A DNA stretch of 64,000 bases from Rubrivivax sp. (GCA_027485165.1 JAIXRN010000056.1:124001-188000); one strand, 5' to 3'. Counted from the stretch's first letter, positions 1-8,690 are shown. Numbers and translations: made by a program. The notes: a model not told the origin generated them from the sequence alone.

Positions 1-143
1 GGTGTCGTGTTCACTGGCCGTGTCGTCTTCATCGGCGGCCAGGTCGTGGTGCCGCACCCACAGCGCCAGCCCGCCTGTGGACGGCGCAAATTCCACCAGG
101 CGCTGGATGGCGCGGGTGCCGCGGTGGTCGCCGGGTAAGGGGT
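1..143 (-). CDS. N-terminal fragment of a VWA-like (DUF2201-type) partner of the MoxR ATPase
   Basis: A minus-strand reading frame runs off the left edge and reads ...RAIQRLVEFAPSTGGLALW followed by an acidic stretch. The text resembles the start of VWA-like/DUF2201 proteins that are commonly encoded directly after MoxR-type ATPases. No ATG is available between the MoxR stop codon (235-237) and this text. A TTG at 141-143, or an alternative GTG/CTG, would have to be the start, so the 5' end is uncertain. Only about 45 residues are visible, so the metal-binding and VWA parts cannot be inspected. A short direct repeat (ggcttcca repeated) lies at about 152-172 in the gap between the two genes. 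Identity is inferred mostly from position next to the ATPase. Confidence 0.4.
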
Positions 144-234
144 TCAATCCAGGCTTCCAGGCTTCCAGGCTTTGCGGGTTCGGGCTGCCAGGCCGTCGGT
201 CAGCGGGGCTGCGGGGCTTAGGGGCTACTGGCCC

Positions 235-1356
235 TCAGGCCTGCAGCCCGTCGCGGCGGCGCTGGTCGGTGTAGCGCTGGTAGGCCGGGCTGTCCAGCAC
301 GGCGCCTTCCAGGCCGGTTTCCAGTGCGCGCTGCAGCAGCAGTTCCATCGCCAGGGTCTGCGCTTCGCGCAGCGGCAGCGCAGCCTGGCTGCCGAGCTGG
401 CCGCGCAATTCGGGTAGCTGTTCGACGATCTCCAGCGCGCGAGCGAGCGCTGGCGCTTCGGTGCAGGCCGCCAGCAGGCCGTAGACCAGGCCGTACAGGC
501 CGTCCAGCGTGCGCGGCAGCAGGGCCAGGGTTTCGGGGCCGCGCTGCGCGGCCAACAGGCGCAGCACGTCGGTGCCGGCCTGCAGTTCGCGCAGCACGCC
601 GAAGAATTCGGCCGCGTTCGCCGCGCCGATGCGGCCCTGCACGAACACGCGCTGCGCCGCTGCGCCCAGGCCCGACTGCAGCACGCTGGAAACGTCTTCC
701 CAGCCGCGCGGGCTGGCGCCCACCAGGTGGTCGTTGGCCAGCTGGGCCTGGGTGTCGTCCAGCCGGTCGGGGCGCACGCGCAGGTAGGCCATCACTTCGG
801 GCGCGAACTGGTGGGCGATGGCGTGGGCCAGGAAGGCGTCGATGGCCGTCTGCACGTTGAAATGAAACATGCGGTCGGCCAGCGCCGTGCCCATGTCGTG
901 GCTGACGGCGCCATGGAAGCTGGCGTTGCCCGCGGCCACCACCTGCCAGCCGTCGGGCAGGCGGTAGTGGCCCACGCGCCGGTCCAGGATGAGCGAATAG
1001 GCGCTGATCTGCAGCCGCTGGTCGGCGGCGGTCAGCTCGTCCAGGAACAGCAGGCCTTCGGGCTGGTCGGCCCCGGGCAGGAATTCGGGCGGGAACCACA
1101 CCGTCTTGCCCTGCACGTCGTCGGCATAGATGGCACCGCGCAGGTCCACGGGTTCGATGGTGGTCAGCCGCAGGTCCACCAGGGGCACGCCGAAGTGCGC
1201 CGCCACCTGGCGCACGACGCTGCTCTTGCCCACGCCGCGCGGGCCCCACAGCATGGTGGCGCGCTGGCGCAGCCTGGGGTGGGCGTACTGCTCGATCAGC
1301 GCGGCCTTGGCGGTGGCGATCGACACCGGCGGGATGTTCAGCGGGTTGCCGTTCAT
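235..1356 (-). CDS. MoxR-family AAA+ ATPase
   Basis: A 373-residue AAA+ ATPase of the MoxR class. These proteins act as ATP-driven chaperones that help mature or activate other complexes, usually with a VWA-domain partner. The Walker A motif GPRGVGKSS lies near residue 43. A Walker B-like LLFLDELTAAD sits about 90 residues later. Sensor and lid regions follow (WQVVAAGNASF, then DMGTALADRM). There is no signal peptide or membrane segment, so it is cytoplasmic. The start at 1356 was chosen because its ATG overlaps the stop of the upstream gene (ATGA), a typical translational coupling; the frame stays open to 1491 but that text is arginine- and proline-rich and unlike the family. The VWA-like fragment follows at the window edge, and a two-TM protein and a haem-motif sensor precede it. 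The family call is secure; the client is unknown. Confidence 0.85.
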   Translation of the reverse strand: MNGNPLNIPPVSIATAKAALIEQYAHPRLRQRATMLWGPRGVGKSSVVRQVAAHFGVPLVDLRLTTIEPVDLRGAIYADDVQGKTVWFPPEFLPGADQPEGLLFLDELTAADQRLQISAYSLILDRRVGHYRLPDGWQVVAAGNASFHGAVSHDMGTALADRMFHFNVQTAIDAFLAHAIAHQFAPEVMAYLRVRPDRLDDTQAQLANDHLVGASPRGWEDVSSVLQSGLGAAAQRVFVQGRIGAANAAEFFGVLRELQAGTDVLRLLAAQRGPETLALLPRTLDGLYGLVYGLLAACTEAPALARALEIVEQLPELRGQLGSQAALPLREAQTLAMELLLQRALETGLEGAVLDSPAYQRYTDQRRRDGLQA

Positions 1357-2579
1357 GGGCGGTCCTGACCAGCTTCGGCCGGCATGGGGGCTGCTGCACC
1401 GGCTGCCTGGGCCGCCCAGGCATCGGCCGGCAGCGCCCGGGGCAAGGGCGGCAGTTCGATGCGCGGCAATTCGCGCATCGCAAACAGCCACACCATCAGC
1501 AGCGGCGGGGCGTTGAAGATCAGCATGCGATAGACCGAACCCGGCCCCAATTCCAGCAGCGGCACCGCGGCAGAAGCCGCAATGAGCAGCAGGCAGACCA
1601 GCAGCGGAAAACCCCGCCGCAGGCTGACGCGCCAGCGCGCAGCGCGGTACTGCGGGTGGAAGGCTGCGGGTGCCGCCCCCAGCACCTGCACCAGGTGTTC
1701 GATGCTGCGGCGAAACTTGGCTTCGGCGTCCAGCGCGCGCGCCATACCTTCGCCGCGCAGGCGCAGGGTGGCGCGCCAGCCGGCGCTGTGGCGCGACAGG
1801 CGCGACCAGTCCAGGCCCAGCACCGACAGCAGGTCTTCGGGCAGCGTGGTCGGGGCTGGCTGCGCGCGGGCCCGGCCCATGGCTGCCGGGCCGGGTGACC
1901 CGGGTGACCCAGCTGCAGCGGACAGCGGACGCAATTCCAGTTCAGCCGGTACGTTCTTCACGCGCGACACCTTCATCACTATCGCCAGACCCGCCAGCCG
2001 GGCGCTGGCCTGCACCAGGGTCAGCACGGGTTCGGCCTGCCCACGCGACGGGGGCTGCAGCTTGTGCGACAGCGCGATGCGCACGCCCGCCGCCTGCTGC
2101 CACTGGCGCTGCGGCGGCAGCGCGTCTACCCAGGCCAGCAGCTGGGCCGGCGCGGCGCCTTCGGCCTGCAGCGAAGCGTGCAGGCCGAAGGCGGCATCGG
2201 CCAGCGCTGACGGCGGCCCAGGCGGCGATGCCGGCAGGGCTCCGGCGCTGTCAGCACCCGCGGCAGTGCCCGCGCCAGCATCCGCATCAACACCCGCCAC
2301 AGCGCTCAGGCTGCGCTGCAGCGACAGCCAGCCGTCGTCAGCCGCGTCCAGCAGCAGGCTTTCCCGCACCGCGGGCATCTCGGCCACCGCGGCATGGGCG
2401 CGCGGGCGGAAGGCCAGCTGGCGGGCCAGACGGTCGGTGGCTGCCAGGTCCACGCTGCGCCCGGCCCGGCTGAAGGGCTCGGCCAGACGCAGGATTTCAT
2501 GGTGCGTCAGCGGCGGCGGGCCCGGTGGCGCCGACAGCGGCGCCACCGCCGCCGGGGTGATGCGTTCAGCGCGCAGCAT
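1353..2579 (-). CDS. Hypothetical protein with two C-terminal membrane helices
   Basis: A 408-residue protein that I do not recognise. The N-terminal three quarters is alanine-, proline- and arginine-rich and soluble. Near the C-terminus two hydrophobic segments follow one another (PLLVCLLLIAASAAVPLLEL, then the NAPPLLMVWLFAMREL region), so it is probably anchored in the inner membrane with a large cytoplasmic N-terminal part. The ATG at 2579 overlaps the end of the upstream sensor gene by 14 nt and the gene's stop overlaps the MoxR start. All three genes therefore look translationally coupled and are likely one operon. The frame stays open to 2687, but that stretch lies deep inside the upstream gene. 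By position it may be a scaffold or client of the MoxR/VWA pair; this is inference only. Confidence 0.6.
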   Translation of the reverse strand: MLRAERITPAAVAPLSAPPGPPPLTHHEILRLAEPFSRAGRSVDLAATDRLARQLAFRPRAHAAVAEMPAVRESLLLDAADDGWLSLQRSLSAVAGVDADAGAGTAAGADSAGALPASPPGPPSALADAAFGLHASLQAEGAAPAQLLAWVDALPPQRQWQQAAGVRIALSHKLQPPSRGQAEPVLTLVQASARLAGLAIVMKVSRVKNVPAELELRPLSAAAGSPGSPGPAAMGRARAQPAPTTLPEDLLSVLGLDWSRLSRHSAGWRATLRLRGEGMARALDAEAKFRRSIEHLVQVLGAAPAAFHPQYRAARWRVSLRRGFPLLVCLLLIAASAAVPLLELGPGSVYRMLIFNAPPLLMVWLFAMRELPRIELPPLPRALPADAWAAQAAGAAAPMPAEAGQDRP

Positions 2580-3903
2580 CGGTGGCGGGCGGGCTGGCGG
2601 GCTGGGCAGGGGCAGCATCCAAGGTCGGCGCAGACCCAGCAGACATGGCCGCAGCCAGTGCCGCCGGCAGGGCCAGCGGGCGGCCATGCGTCAGCCGCGC
2701 CAGCACGCGCTGGCCGCTTTCGGCCACCTTTTGCATGCTGGCTTCCAGCAGCGCCATCTCGCGCAGCGACTGCGCGAAGGCGCGGTATTCAGCCGCCTGC
2801 GCTTCGGCCAGCGCCAGCGGCGGCGTGGTGTTCTGCAGCGCCGCGCCCAGCCGGGCAAAGCTGTCCTGCACCCGCGCCAGCGGCTCGCGCAGCGCCGGGC
2901 TGGCGGCGGCTGGGGCGGCCCCGGTGGCGGCCAGCGCATCCAGGGTCTGCACCAACGTGTGCAGGTGCGCTTCCACGGCCCCGCCTTCGCGCGCGGCCAG
3001 CAGCTGCAGGCCTTGCCCGCGCTGGGCACTGTCGCCCAGGGCGCGCAGCGAGTTGTCGCGCAGCCCGTCCAGCTGGCGTTCCAGATGGCGGTTCAGCGCG
3101 CTCAGCCGCGTGCCCACGGCCACGACTTCGCTGAGGATCTTGTCCAGGTCGCTCACCACCAGGGTGATGCGGTCGAGGAAGTGGTTCAGGTCTTGAGCCA
3201 GTTCGCCGAACTCATCGACCGACTTCACGCCAGCGCGGGGCGACAGGTCCATCACCCCCTTGGCCAGGCCCGACACGGTACCGCGCAGGGCCAGCAGCGG
3301 TTCCATCCGCACCTTCATCAGCAGGAACAGCAGCACCGTGTGCACCAGGATCTTCAGGCTCAGCGCGCCGGCCGTCAGGCGCACTTCCTGCCACCACAGG
3401 CTTTCCTTGCGTTCCAGGTAGCTGCGCACCGCCACCGTGCCCAGCACTTCGCCCACCTGGGCCTTGACGTGGCAGCCCAGGCAGAACTGCTCGGCCGTCA
3501 GCACCACGCTGGCCTGCTGGTGGGTGCCGTCGCCCCAGCGCGGCATCAGGCCCTGCACGTCCATGTTGCGGGTTTCCTTCATCGACGCCACCGTCACCGC
3601 GCTGGGCAGCACGGCAATGGCCAGGCCCAGGTCGGTGTAGTTGCGGTCGAGGATGGGGTAGACGGTCTGCGCCGCCAGCGGCCCGCCGGAATTCAGCATG
3701 ATCGACTTCACGTCGTTGGCCAGCTGCTGCGCCGCCATTTCCACGCGCTTGGGCTCTGCTTGGGCGAAGTCCCAGCGCAGCGCCAGGTAGCGGATCGTCA
3801 TCTCCACCGCTGCCACCAGCAGCAGCAGCAGGAAGAAGTCCCGGATCATGTGGAACATGAAGGACTGTTCGAAGCGGCTGCTGGCGGCGGGGGGTGCTGA
3901 CAT
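2566..3903 (-). CDS. Membrane sensor with periplasmic CxxCH (c-type haem) motif and HAMP region
   Basis: A 445-residue protein with the layout of a transmembrane sensor. TM1 is at about residues 18-37 (FFLLLLLVAAVEMTI). A periplasmic domain of about 150 residues follows, then TM2 near residue 200 (ILVHTVLLFLLM), a HAMP-like linker (LLALRGTVSGLAKG...DEFGELAQDLNHF) and a long helical cytoplasmic tail. The periplasmic part contains FCLGCHVKA, a canonical CxxCH haem-attachment site, in a fold reminiscent of Tll0287/DUF3365-type haem sensors. The tail has no recognisable kinase, GGDEF or chemotaxis signalling (MA) domain. The start at 3903 places TM1 right after a short cytoplasmic N-terminus; the frame extends upstream without such features. 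First gene of the minus-strand operon, divergent from the PEP-CTERM gene. A redox- or gas-sensing input for the MoxR module is inferred. Confidence 0.65.
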   Translation of the reverse strand: MSAPPAASSRFEQSFMFHMIRDFFLLLLLVAAVEMTIRYLALRWDFAQAEPKRVEMAAQQLANDVKSIMLNSGGPLAAQTVYPILDRNYTDLGLAIAVLPSAVTVASMKETRNMDVQGLMPRWGDGTHQQASVVLTAEQFCLGCHVKAQVGEVLGTVAVRSYLERKESLWWQEVRLTAGALSLKILVHTVLLFLLMKVRMEPLLALRGTVSGLAKGVMDLSPRAGVKSVDEFGELAQDLNHFLDRITLVVSDLDKILSEVVAVGTRLSALNRHLERQLDGLRDNSLRALGDSAQRGQGLQLLAAREGGAVEAHLHTLVQTLDALAATGAAPAAASPALREPLARVQDSFARLGAALQNTTPPLALAEAQAAEYRAFAQSLREMALLEASMQKVAESGQRVLARLTHGRPLALPAALAAAMSAGSAPTLDAAPAQPASPPATDAAR

Positions 3904-4172
3904 GCGGCGGGCTGTGCAGTAGAAACTTAAAACAGTACCGATGATGAGGCCAGCGCGGTGGCATGCGGCGGCGCATGGGTTCTGCCTTTTGCCGGCAGGT
4001 GGCTGACAGGTCGCTGACAGGTTGCCGGCCAGTTGCCGGCCCCTTTTCGGACCTTGCCACCCCCCCCGGGTCGCAGGGTCCGCGGCCCCGAGACGCGGGG
4101 CTGACTTGGCGCCGCCTAGCGCACACACTGGGAACCGTCAACACCCACCGACCTTCTCCAGGGACACCCAAG

Positions 4173-4811
4173 ATGAAAAAGCTTCTGATTGCCGCCACGC
4201 TGAGCCTGCCTCTGCTGGCATCCGCCCAAAACCTGCTGACCAACGGCAGCTTCGAGTTCGGCCTGTCGGGCTGGACCGTGACGCAGAGCCCCAGCACGAT
4301 CTTCCCGGTCAGCACCGTCACCTACGGCACGCTGCCTGGCGCCTTCGGCGAGATTGTCCCGGCTGACAACAACGCCCTGAACCAGAGCCCCGACGCCGTG
4401 GGCAGCAATGCAGCGTACTTCGTTGACGACAACGCGGTGCAGACCATCAGCCAGTCGTTCACGATCACGACCGGTGGCCTGTACAACATCGGCCTGTCGA
4501 TCTACCTGCCCGCCAACGGTTTTGCCAACGCTGGCGAAGCTGTCCTGACGCTGGTGACGCCCAACGGTACCGAAACGGCTCCGCTGAGCGCCCTGGCACC
4601 CTCGATCTGGTTCGGCAGCAACGTGGTGCGCACGCTCACGCCGGGCACCTACACCTACAGCTTCCAACTGGCCACCACCGGTGGTGTGTCGAAGGACATC
4701 CTGATCGACCGCGCCTACGTCGCCGCCGTGCCGGAACCCACCACCTACGCCATGCTGCTGGCTGGCCTGGGCGTGATGGGCCTGGTCGCTGCCCGCCGCC
4801 GCCGCGACTGA
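4173..4811 (+). CDS. PEP-CTERM sorted exported protein
   Basis: A 212-residue secreted protein. It has a clear signal peptide (MKKLLIAATLSLPLLASA), and the mature part starts NLLTNGSFEFGLSGW, the opening typical of many PEP-CTERM and DUF642-like beta-sandwich proteins. The C-terminus is a textbook PEP-CTERM signal: VPEPTTYAMLLAGLGVMGL followed by a cluster of arginines. Such tails are recognised by an exosortase (EpsH/XrtA) that removes or re-anchors the protein during export of exopolysaccharide-associated material; no exosortase gene is visible here. The ATG at 4173 sits a few bases after a weak purine-rich stretch. The frame is open further upstream, but only this start gives a signal peptide. 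A strong intrinsic terminator follows directly. The function of the mature domain is unknown. Confidence 0.85.
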   Translation: MKKLLIAATLSLPLLASAQNLLTNGSFEFGLSGWTVTQSPSTIFPVSTVTYGTLPGAFGEIVPADNNALNQSPDAVGSNAAYFVDDNAVQTISQSFTITTGGLYNIGLSIYLPANGFANAGEAVLTLVTPNGTETAPLSALAPSIWFGSNVVRTLTPGTYTYSFQLATTGGVSKDILIDRAYVAAVPEPTTYAMLLAGLGVMGLVAARRRRD

Positions 4812-4828
4812 CCAGCACCGACCGCGAG

Positions 4829-4857
4829 AAAACGCCCCGGCCCGCCGGGGCGTTTTT
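4829..4857 (+). terminator. Rho-independent terminator after the PEP-CTERM gene
   Basis: A 9-bp GC-rich stem (acgccccgg / ccggggcgt, 4832-4840 and 4845-4853) with a 4-nt loop is flanked by an A-run on the left and five T residues on the right. It lies 20 nt after the stop codon at 4811. The A/T flanks mean it could work in both directions. Confidence 0.9.
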
Positions 4858-4910
4858 CATGGTGGGCACCGCTTATGCTTGTTCACGCCCAGTCCACCAT
4901 CAGGCCCCGC

Positions 4911-5546
4911 ATGAGCACCCCCACCGTCCACCACATCACCCACCCGCTGGTGCAGCACAAGCTGACGCTGATGCGCCAGAAGGACCGCAGCACCAACAAC
5001 TTCCGCCGCCTGCTGCATGAAATCAGCATGCTGATGGCTTACGAGGTGACGCGCGACATGCCCACCCAGCTGATCGAGATCGAGACGCCGCTGGAGAAAA
5101 TGCAGGCGCCGGTCATCGACGGCAAGAAGACGGTGTTCGTGGTCATCATGCGCGCCGGCAGCGGCTTTCTGGACGGCATGCTCGACGTTGTGCCCGGCGC
5201 CCGCGTGGGCCATGTCGGCCTGTACCGCGACCCCAAGAGCCTGGTGGCGGTGGAGTACTACTTCAAGATGCCGCACGACATGGCCGACCGCGACGCCATC
5301 GTGCTGGACCCGATGCTGGCCACCGGCAACAGTGCGGTGGCCGCTGTGGAACGGCTGAAGGAAACGAAGCCGAAGTCGATCCGCTTCGTCTGCCTGCTGG
5401 CCGCGCCCGAAGGCCTGAAGACCTTCCACGCTGCGCACCCTGACGTGCCCGTCTACACCGCTGCCATCGACCGGCAACTGAACGACCACGGCTACATCGT
5501 GCCCGGCCTGGGTGACGCCGGCGACCGTCTGTTCGGCACCAAGTAG
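4911..5546 (+). CDS. upp: Uracil phosphoribosyltransferase
   Basis: A 211-residue cytoplasmic enzyme of pyrimidine salvage that converts uracil and PRPP to UMP and pyrophosphate. Family landmarks are all present: [12 protein letters not shown] at the N-terminus, the PRPP-binding loop [12 protein letters not shown] at about residue 130, and the uracil-binding C-terminal loop [17 protein letters not shown]. The length matches bacterial Upp (about 208-210 residues). An in-frame ATG lies 12 codons upstream (4875), but the start at 4911 matches the usual N-terminus ([12 protein letters not shown]). It is transcribed alone: a terminator precedes it and a 184-bp gap follows. Confidence 0.95.
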   Translation: MSTPTVHHITHPLVQHKLTLMRQKDRSTNNFRRLLHEISMLMAYEVTRDMPTQLIEIETPLEKMQAPVIDGKKTVFVVIMRAGSGFLDGMLDVVPGARVGHVGLYRDPKSLVAVEYYFKMPHDMADRDAIVLDPMLATGNSAVAAVERLKETKPKSIRFVCLLAAPEGLKTFHAAHPDVPVYTAAIDRQLNDHGYIVPGLGDAGDRLFGTK

Positions 5547-5571
5547 GCTGCGCTGCACGGTTGGCAGGCTT

Positions 5572-5670
5572 TCGGTGCCAAGCTTGCGAACGGCACCGAC
5601 TGACCGGGTGCAGGCTTGAGCGCAGGCCGCCGATGGCGTCTGCCATCTGGATCTGCCATCTGCATCTGCC
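5572..5670. repeat. Short inverted repeat and imperfect tandem repeat between upp and the TonB receptor gene
   Basis: Just after upp lies an inverted repeat tcggtgcc (5572-5579) / ggcaccga (5592-5599) with a 12-nt loop and no T-tract. Further on, about 5637-5670, the motif atctgcc recurs three times at roughly 15-nt spacing. The hairpin could be a weak terminator; no function is assigned to the tandem motif. Confidence 0.35.
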
Positions 5671-5730
5671 GTCACCGGCATGACGTAAAACCTCGGGCGA
5701 CCTGCCATCCACTTCGTTCCCACGACCCCC

Positions 5731-7794
5731 ATGCGACTTCATCTGACAGCTTGCGCAGCCCTGGCGGCCTGCACGGGCACTGCCAGCCATGCCAACCACG
5801 GCGGCCCGGTCACGGGCGCGCCGCAAACCGTCATCATCCAGGGCCATTACGACAACGCCGTGGGCACGCAGGACGCCGCGTCGGCCGGCACCATCCGGCG
5901 TGAACTGCTGCAGAGCCGCCCCGCACTGCGCCCGGGCGAGGTGCTGGAATTCGTGCCCGGGGTCATCGTCACCCAGCACAGCGGCGACGGCAAGGCCAAC
6001 CAGTACTTCCTGCGCGGCTTCAACCTGGACCACGGCACCGACTTCGCCACGCGCGTGAACGGCATGCCGGTGAACATGCCCACGCATGGCCACGGCCAGG
6101 GCTACACCGATTTGAACTGGCTGCTGCCCGAACTGGTGGAACGCATCGAATACCGCAAGGGCCCGTACTTCGCTTCGGTGGGCGACTTTGCCGCCGCCGG
6201 GTCGGCCGACATCCGCTACCTGGCCACGCTGACGCGGCCCTTTGCCCAGCTGACCCTGGGCCAGAACAGCTACCGCCGCGGCGTGGTCGGCGGCAGCACC
6301 GCGGTGGCCGATGGTGTCACCCTGCTGGGGGCGGTGGAAGCCGCCAGCACCGACGGACCCTGGACGGTGAAGCAGGACCTGCGCAAGCTCAATGGCGTGT
6401 TCACCCTGAGCGGCGGCACGCGCGCGCAGGGCTGGCACCTTTCCGCGATGGGCTACCGCTCGCGCTGGACCGCCACCGACCAGGTGCCCCAGCGGCTGAT
6501 CGACGCCGGCAGCTTCAACGGACGCCCTTTCGGGCGCTTCGATTCGCTAGACCCCACGACAGGCGGCGAAAGCCACCGCAGCAGCCTGTCGGGCGAATGG
6601 CACAACGACGGCCCGGCCGGGCGCACGAACCTGTCGGCTTATGCCATCCGCTACGACCTGGACCTGAATTCAAACTTCAGCTACGCGCTGGAACGCCCCG
6701 CCGACGGCGACCAGTTCAAGCAGACCGACAAGCGCAGCGTCTACGGCTTCGACGCCGAGCACATCGTGAACCACGACCTGGGCACCTTCCCGGCGCGCAC
6801 CGTGGCCGGGCTGCAGCTGCGCCACGACCGCATCCGCGTGGGCCTGTTCGACAGCGTTGCGCGGCAGATCACCGCCACCGTGCGCGACGACGCGGTGCGC
6901 CAGACCCAGCTGGGCCTGTTCGCGCAGACCTCGGTGGAATTCACGCCCGCGCTGCGGGCCGTGTTCGGCCTGCGCGCCGACCGTTTCCAGGCGCGCGTGA
7001 ACGCGCTGACCCAGCCCGACAACAGCGGCCGCGCCAGCGACAGCCAGGTCTCGCCGAAGCTCACGGTCGTGTACGCCGTCACCCCCAAGACCGAGGTCTT
7101 CTTCAACACCGGCCGCGGCTTCCACAGCAACGACGCGCGCGGCACCACCGCACGCCTGGACCCGCGCAGCGGCGACCCCATCGACCCCGTGCCGGCCCTG
7201 GTGCCGCTGACAGGCGCCGAAGTGGGCCTGCGCACCGAGGCCATCCCGAAGCTGCAGAGCTCGGTCTCGGTCTGGGGCCTGCGTTCGGCGTCGGAACTGG
7301 TCTACATCGGCGACGCCGGCACCACCGAAGCCAGCCTGGGCAGCCGCCGGCGCGGCGTGGAATTCAGCAACCGTTGGCAGCCCGTGCCCTGGTTCCTGTT
7401 CGACGCCGACATCGCCTTCAGCCACGCCCGGCTGCGCGACGGCAGCCGCATCCCCAACAGCATCGACCGTGTGGCCAGCATCGCCGGCACGCTGAAGGAC
7501 ATCCAGGGCTGGACCAGCAGCCTGCAGTGGCGCTACCTGGGCAGCGGCGCGCTGGCTGAAGACAACAGCGTGCGGTCCATCCCCTCGTCCACCTTCAACC
7601 TGCGCGTCACGCGCAGCCTGGGCCCGCAAGCGGCGCTGACGCTGGACGTGTTCAACCTGTTCGACCGCAAAGTGAACGACATCCAGTACTTCTACGAATC
7701 GCAGTTGCCCGGCGAAACCGCTCCGGTGGCCGACCGGCACGTGCACCCGGCCGAGCCGCGCAGCCTGCGCCTGACGCTGCAGGTGGGGTTCTGA
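5731..7794 (+). CDS. TonB-dependent outer-membrane receptor
   Basis: A 687-residue TonB-dependent receptor. The signal peptide ends near ...TASHA. The plug domain contains LEFVPGVIVTQHSGDGKANQ and YFLRGFNLDHGTDFATRVNG, followed by the NMPTHGHGQGYTDLNWLLPE motif of one widespread TBDR subgroup. The rest is a beta-barrel of alternating aromatic strands ending ...SLRLTLQVGF with the C-terminal phenylalanine typical of outer-membrane proteins. No carboxypeptidase-like N-terminal extension, so it is not a SusC protein. The gene is followed after 2 nt by a DUF4198 protein, a pairing often seen for metal-related uptake. The His-rich HGHG motif fits metal or metal-chelate handling, but the ligand cannot be read from sequence. 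Confidence 0.85.
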   Translation: MRLHLTACAALAACTGTASHANHGGPVTGAPQTVIIQGHYDNAVGTQDAASAGTIRRELLQSRPALRPGEVLEFVPGVIVTQHSGDGKANQYFLRGFNLDHGTDFATRVNGMPVNMPTHGHGQGYTDLNWLLPELVERIEYRKGPYFASVGDFAAAGSADIRYLATLTRPFAQLTLGQNSYRRGVVGGSTAVADGVTLLGAVEAASTDGPWTVKQDLRKLNGVFTLSGGTRAQGWHLSAMGYRSRWTATDQVPQRLIDAGSFNGRPFGRFDSLDPTTGGESHRSSLSGEWHNDGPAGRTNLSAYAIRYDLDLNSNFSYALERPADGDQFKQTDKRSVYGFDAEHIVNHDLGTFPARTVAGLQLRHDRIRVGLFDSVARQITATVRDDAVRQTQLGLFAQTSVEFTPALRAVFGLRADRFQARVNALTQPDNSGRASDSQVSPKLTVVYAVTPKTEVFFNTGRGFHSNDARGTTARLDPRSGDPIDPVPALVPLTGAEVGLRTEAIPKLQSSVSVWGLRSASELVYIGDAGTTEASLGSRRRGVEFSNRWQPVPWFLFDADIAFSHARLRDGSRIPNSIDRVASIAGTLKDIQGWTSSLQWRYLGSGALAEDNSVRSIPSSTFNLRVTRSLGPQAALTLDVFNLFDRKVNDIQYFYESQLPGETAPVADRHVHPAEPRSLRLTLQVGF

Positions 7795-7796
7795 CC

Positions 7797-8630
7797 ATGC
7801 CTCGTCTCGCCTTCCACCCCGCCCCGCTGGCACTGGCCTGCCTGCTGGCCGCCTGCGGCACCGCGCTGGCACACGACAGCTGGTTCGCACCCCTGCCGCC
7901 CAGCGACCGCGGCGAAGCCCTGTTCGCCTTCGGCACCGGCAACCAGTTTCCGGTGCAAGAGGTCACCATCCCGCTGGCGCAGCTGCGCAGCACCGGCTGC
8001 ATCAGCGAAGGCCTGCGGCCCACGCCCATGCGCTGGGTATCCGACCAGCCCACGGCCGTCGTGCTGCGGTCAGCCCGGCCCGTGCCGGCAACGGCCGCGC
8101 TGACCTGCTGGGCGCAGCTGAAGCCGATCGAAATCGAGATCGACAACGCCACCGTCGACATCTACCTGAAGGAAGTGAACGCCACGCCTGCGGTGCGTGA
8201 ACGCTGGGCCGCCTTGCGTGCGCGCGGCGTGCGCTGGCAGGAAACCTACACCAAGCACGCCCGCGTGGAAGTGAACCCGGCGGAAGGCACCAGCCCGCTC
8301 AACGGCGGCGCCGACGCCGTGGCGATCGAAGGCCTGGGCCTGGACTTGCGCATCGAAAGCCCGCAGCCGCTGCGGGCCGGCGACACCCTGCGCGCGCAGC
8401 TGCTGCGCGACGGCAAGCCGCTACCGGGCCTGCCCGTGGAACTGCGCAGCAACCTGAGCCCGATCGGCTTCTGGCGCATCACCGACGCCGAAGGCCGCCT
8501 TCAGATGCCCGTGCCGCTGGCCGCGCGCTGGCTGCTGCGGGCTGTCGATCTGCAAGCTTCGGCCGCCAAGGCCGACGCCTGGGACAGCCGCTTCGTCACG
8601 CTGGCTTTCGAAGCCCTGCCCAGGCGCTGA
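7797..8630 (+). CDS. DUF4198 periplasmic protein
   Basis: A 277-residue exported protein. Its signal peptide (LALACLLAACGTALA) is followed by HDSWF, the conserved N-terminal motif of mature DUF4198 proteins, whose histidine is often thought to bind metal. The C-terminal part (GDTLRAQLLRDGKPLPGLPVE) resembles an Ig-like/transthyretin-like fold. The LAAC sequence in the signal could instead be a lipobox, which would make this a lipoprotein; the HDSWF motif directly after GTALA favours ordinary cleavage. It lies 2 nt after the TonB receptor gene and is certainly co-transcribed. DUF4198 proteins are often found with nickel/cobalt transport genes, so a role in periplasmic metal handling is likely but unproven. 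Confidence 0.75.
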   Translation: MPRLAFHPAPLALACLLAACGTALAHDSWFAPLPPSDRGEALFAFGTGNQFPVQEVTIPLAQLRSTGCISEGLRPTPMRWVSDQPTAVVLRSARPVPATAALTCWAQLKPIEIEIDNATVDIYLKEVNATPAVRERWAALRARGVRWQETYTKHARVEVNPAEGTSPLNGGADAVAIEGLGLDLRIESPQPLRAGDTLRAQLLRDGKPLPGLPVELRSNLSPIGFWRITDAEGRLQMPVPLAARWLLRAVDLQASAAKADAWDSRFVTLAFEALPRR

Positions 8631-8657
8631 TGCGCTGCAGCAAACCAAGCAGCGCAG

Positions 8658-8678
8658 GCCCCGCGGCTGGCGCGGGGC
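8658..8678. terminator. Hairpin between convergent genes
   Basis: A perfect 8-bp stem (gccccgcg / cgcggggc) with a 5-nt loop lies in the 60-bp gap between the DUF4198 gene and the convergent small lipoprotein gene. There is no clear T-tract on either side, so its use as a bidirectional terminator is only suggested. Confidence 0.4.
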
Positions 8679-8690
8679 GGGCTTGCAACG

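Noticed and set aside
1582..3900. A 772-codon plus-strand open frame.
   Set aside because: It is the antisense of the haem-motif sensor and two-TM genes. Long antisense frames are expected at this GC content, and its protein text is Arg/Gln/His-rich with no motif.
5547..5730. Possible cobalamin or metal riboswitch upstream of the TonB receptor.
   Set aside because: No B12-box-like motif or other conserved riboswitch core could be seen; only a short hairpin and an imperfect tandem repeat.
5731..7794. Calling the TonB receptor a SusC homologue of the glucan locus.
   Set aside because: It has no carboxypeptidase-like N-terminal domain, no SusD partner and lies 8 kb away next to DUF4198.
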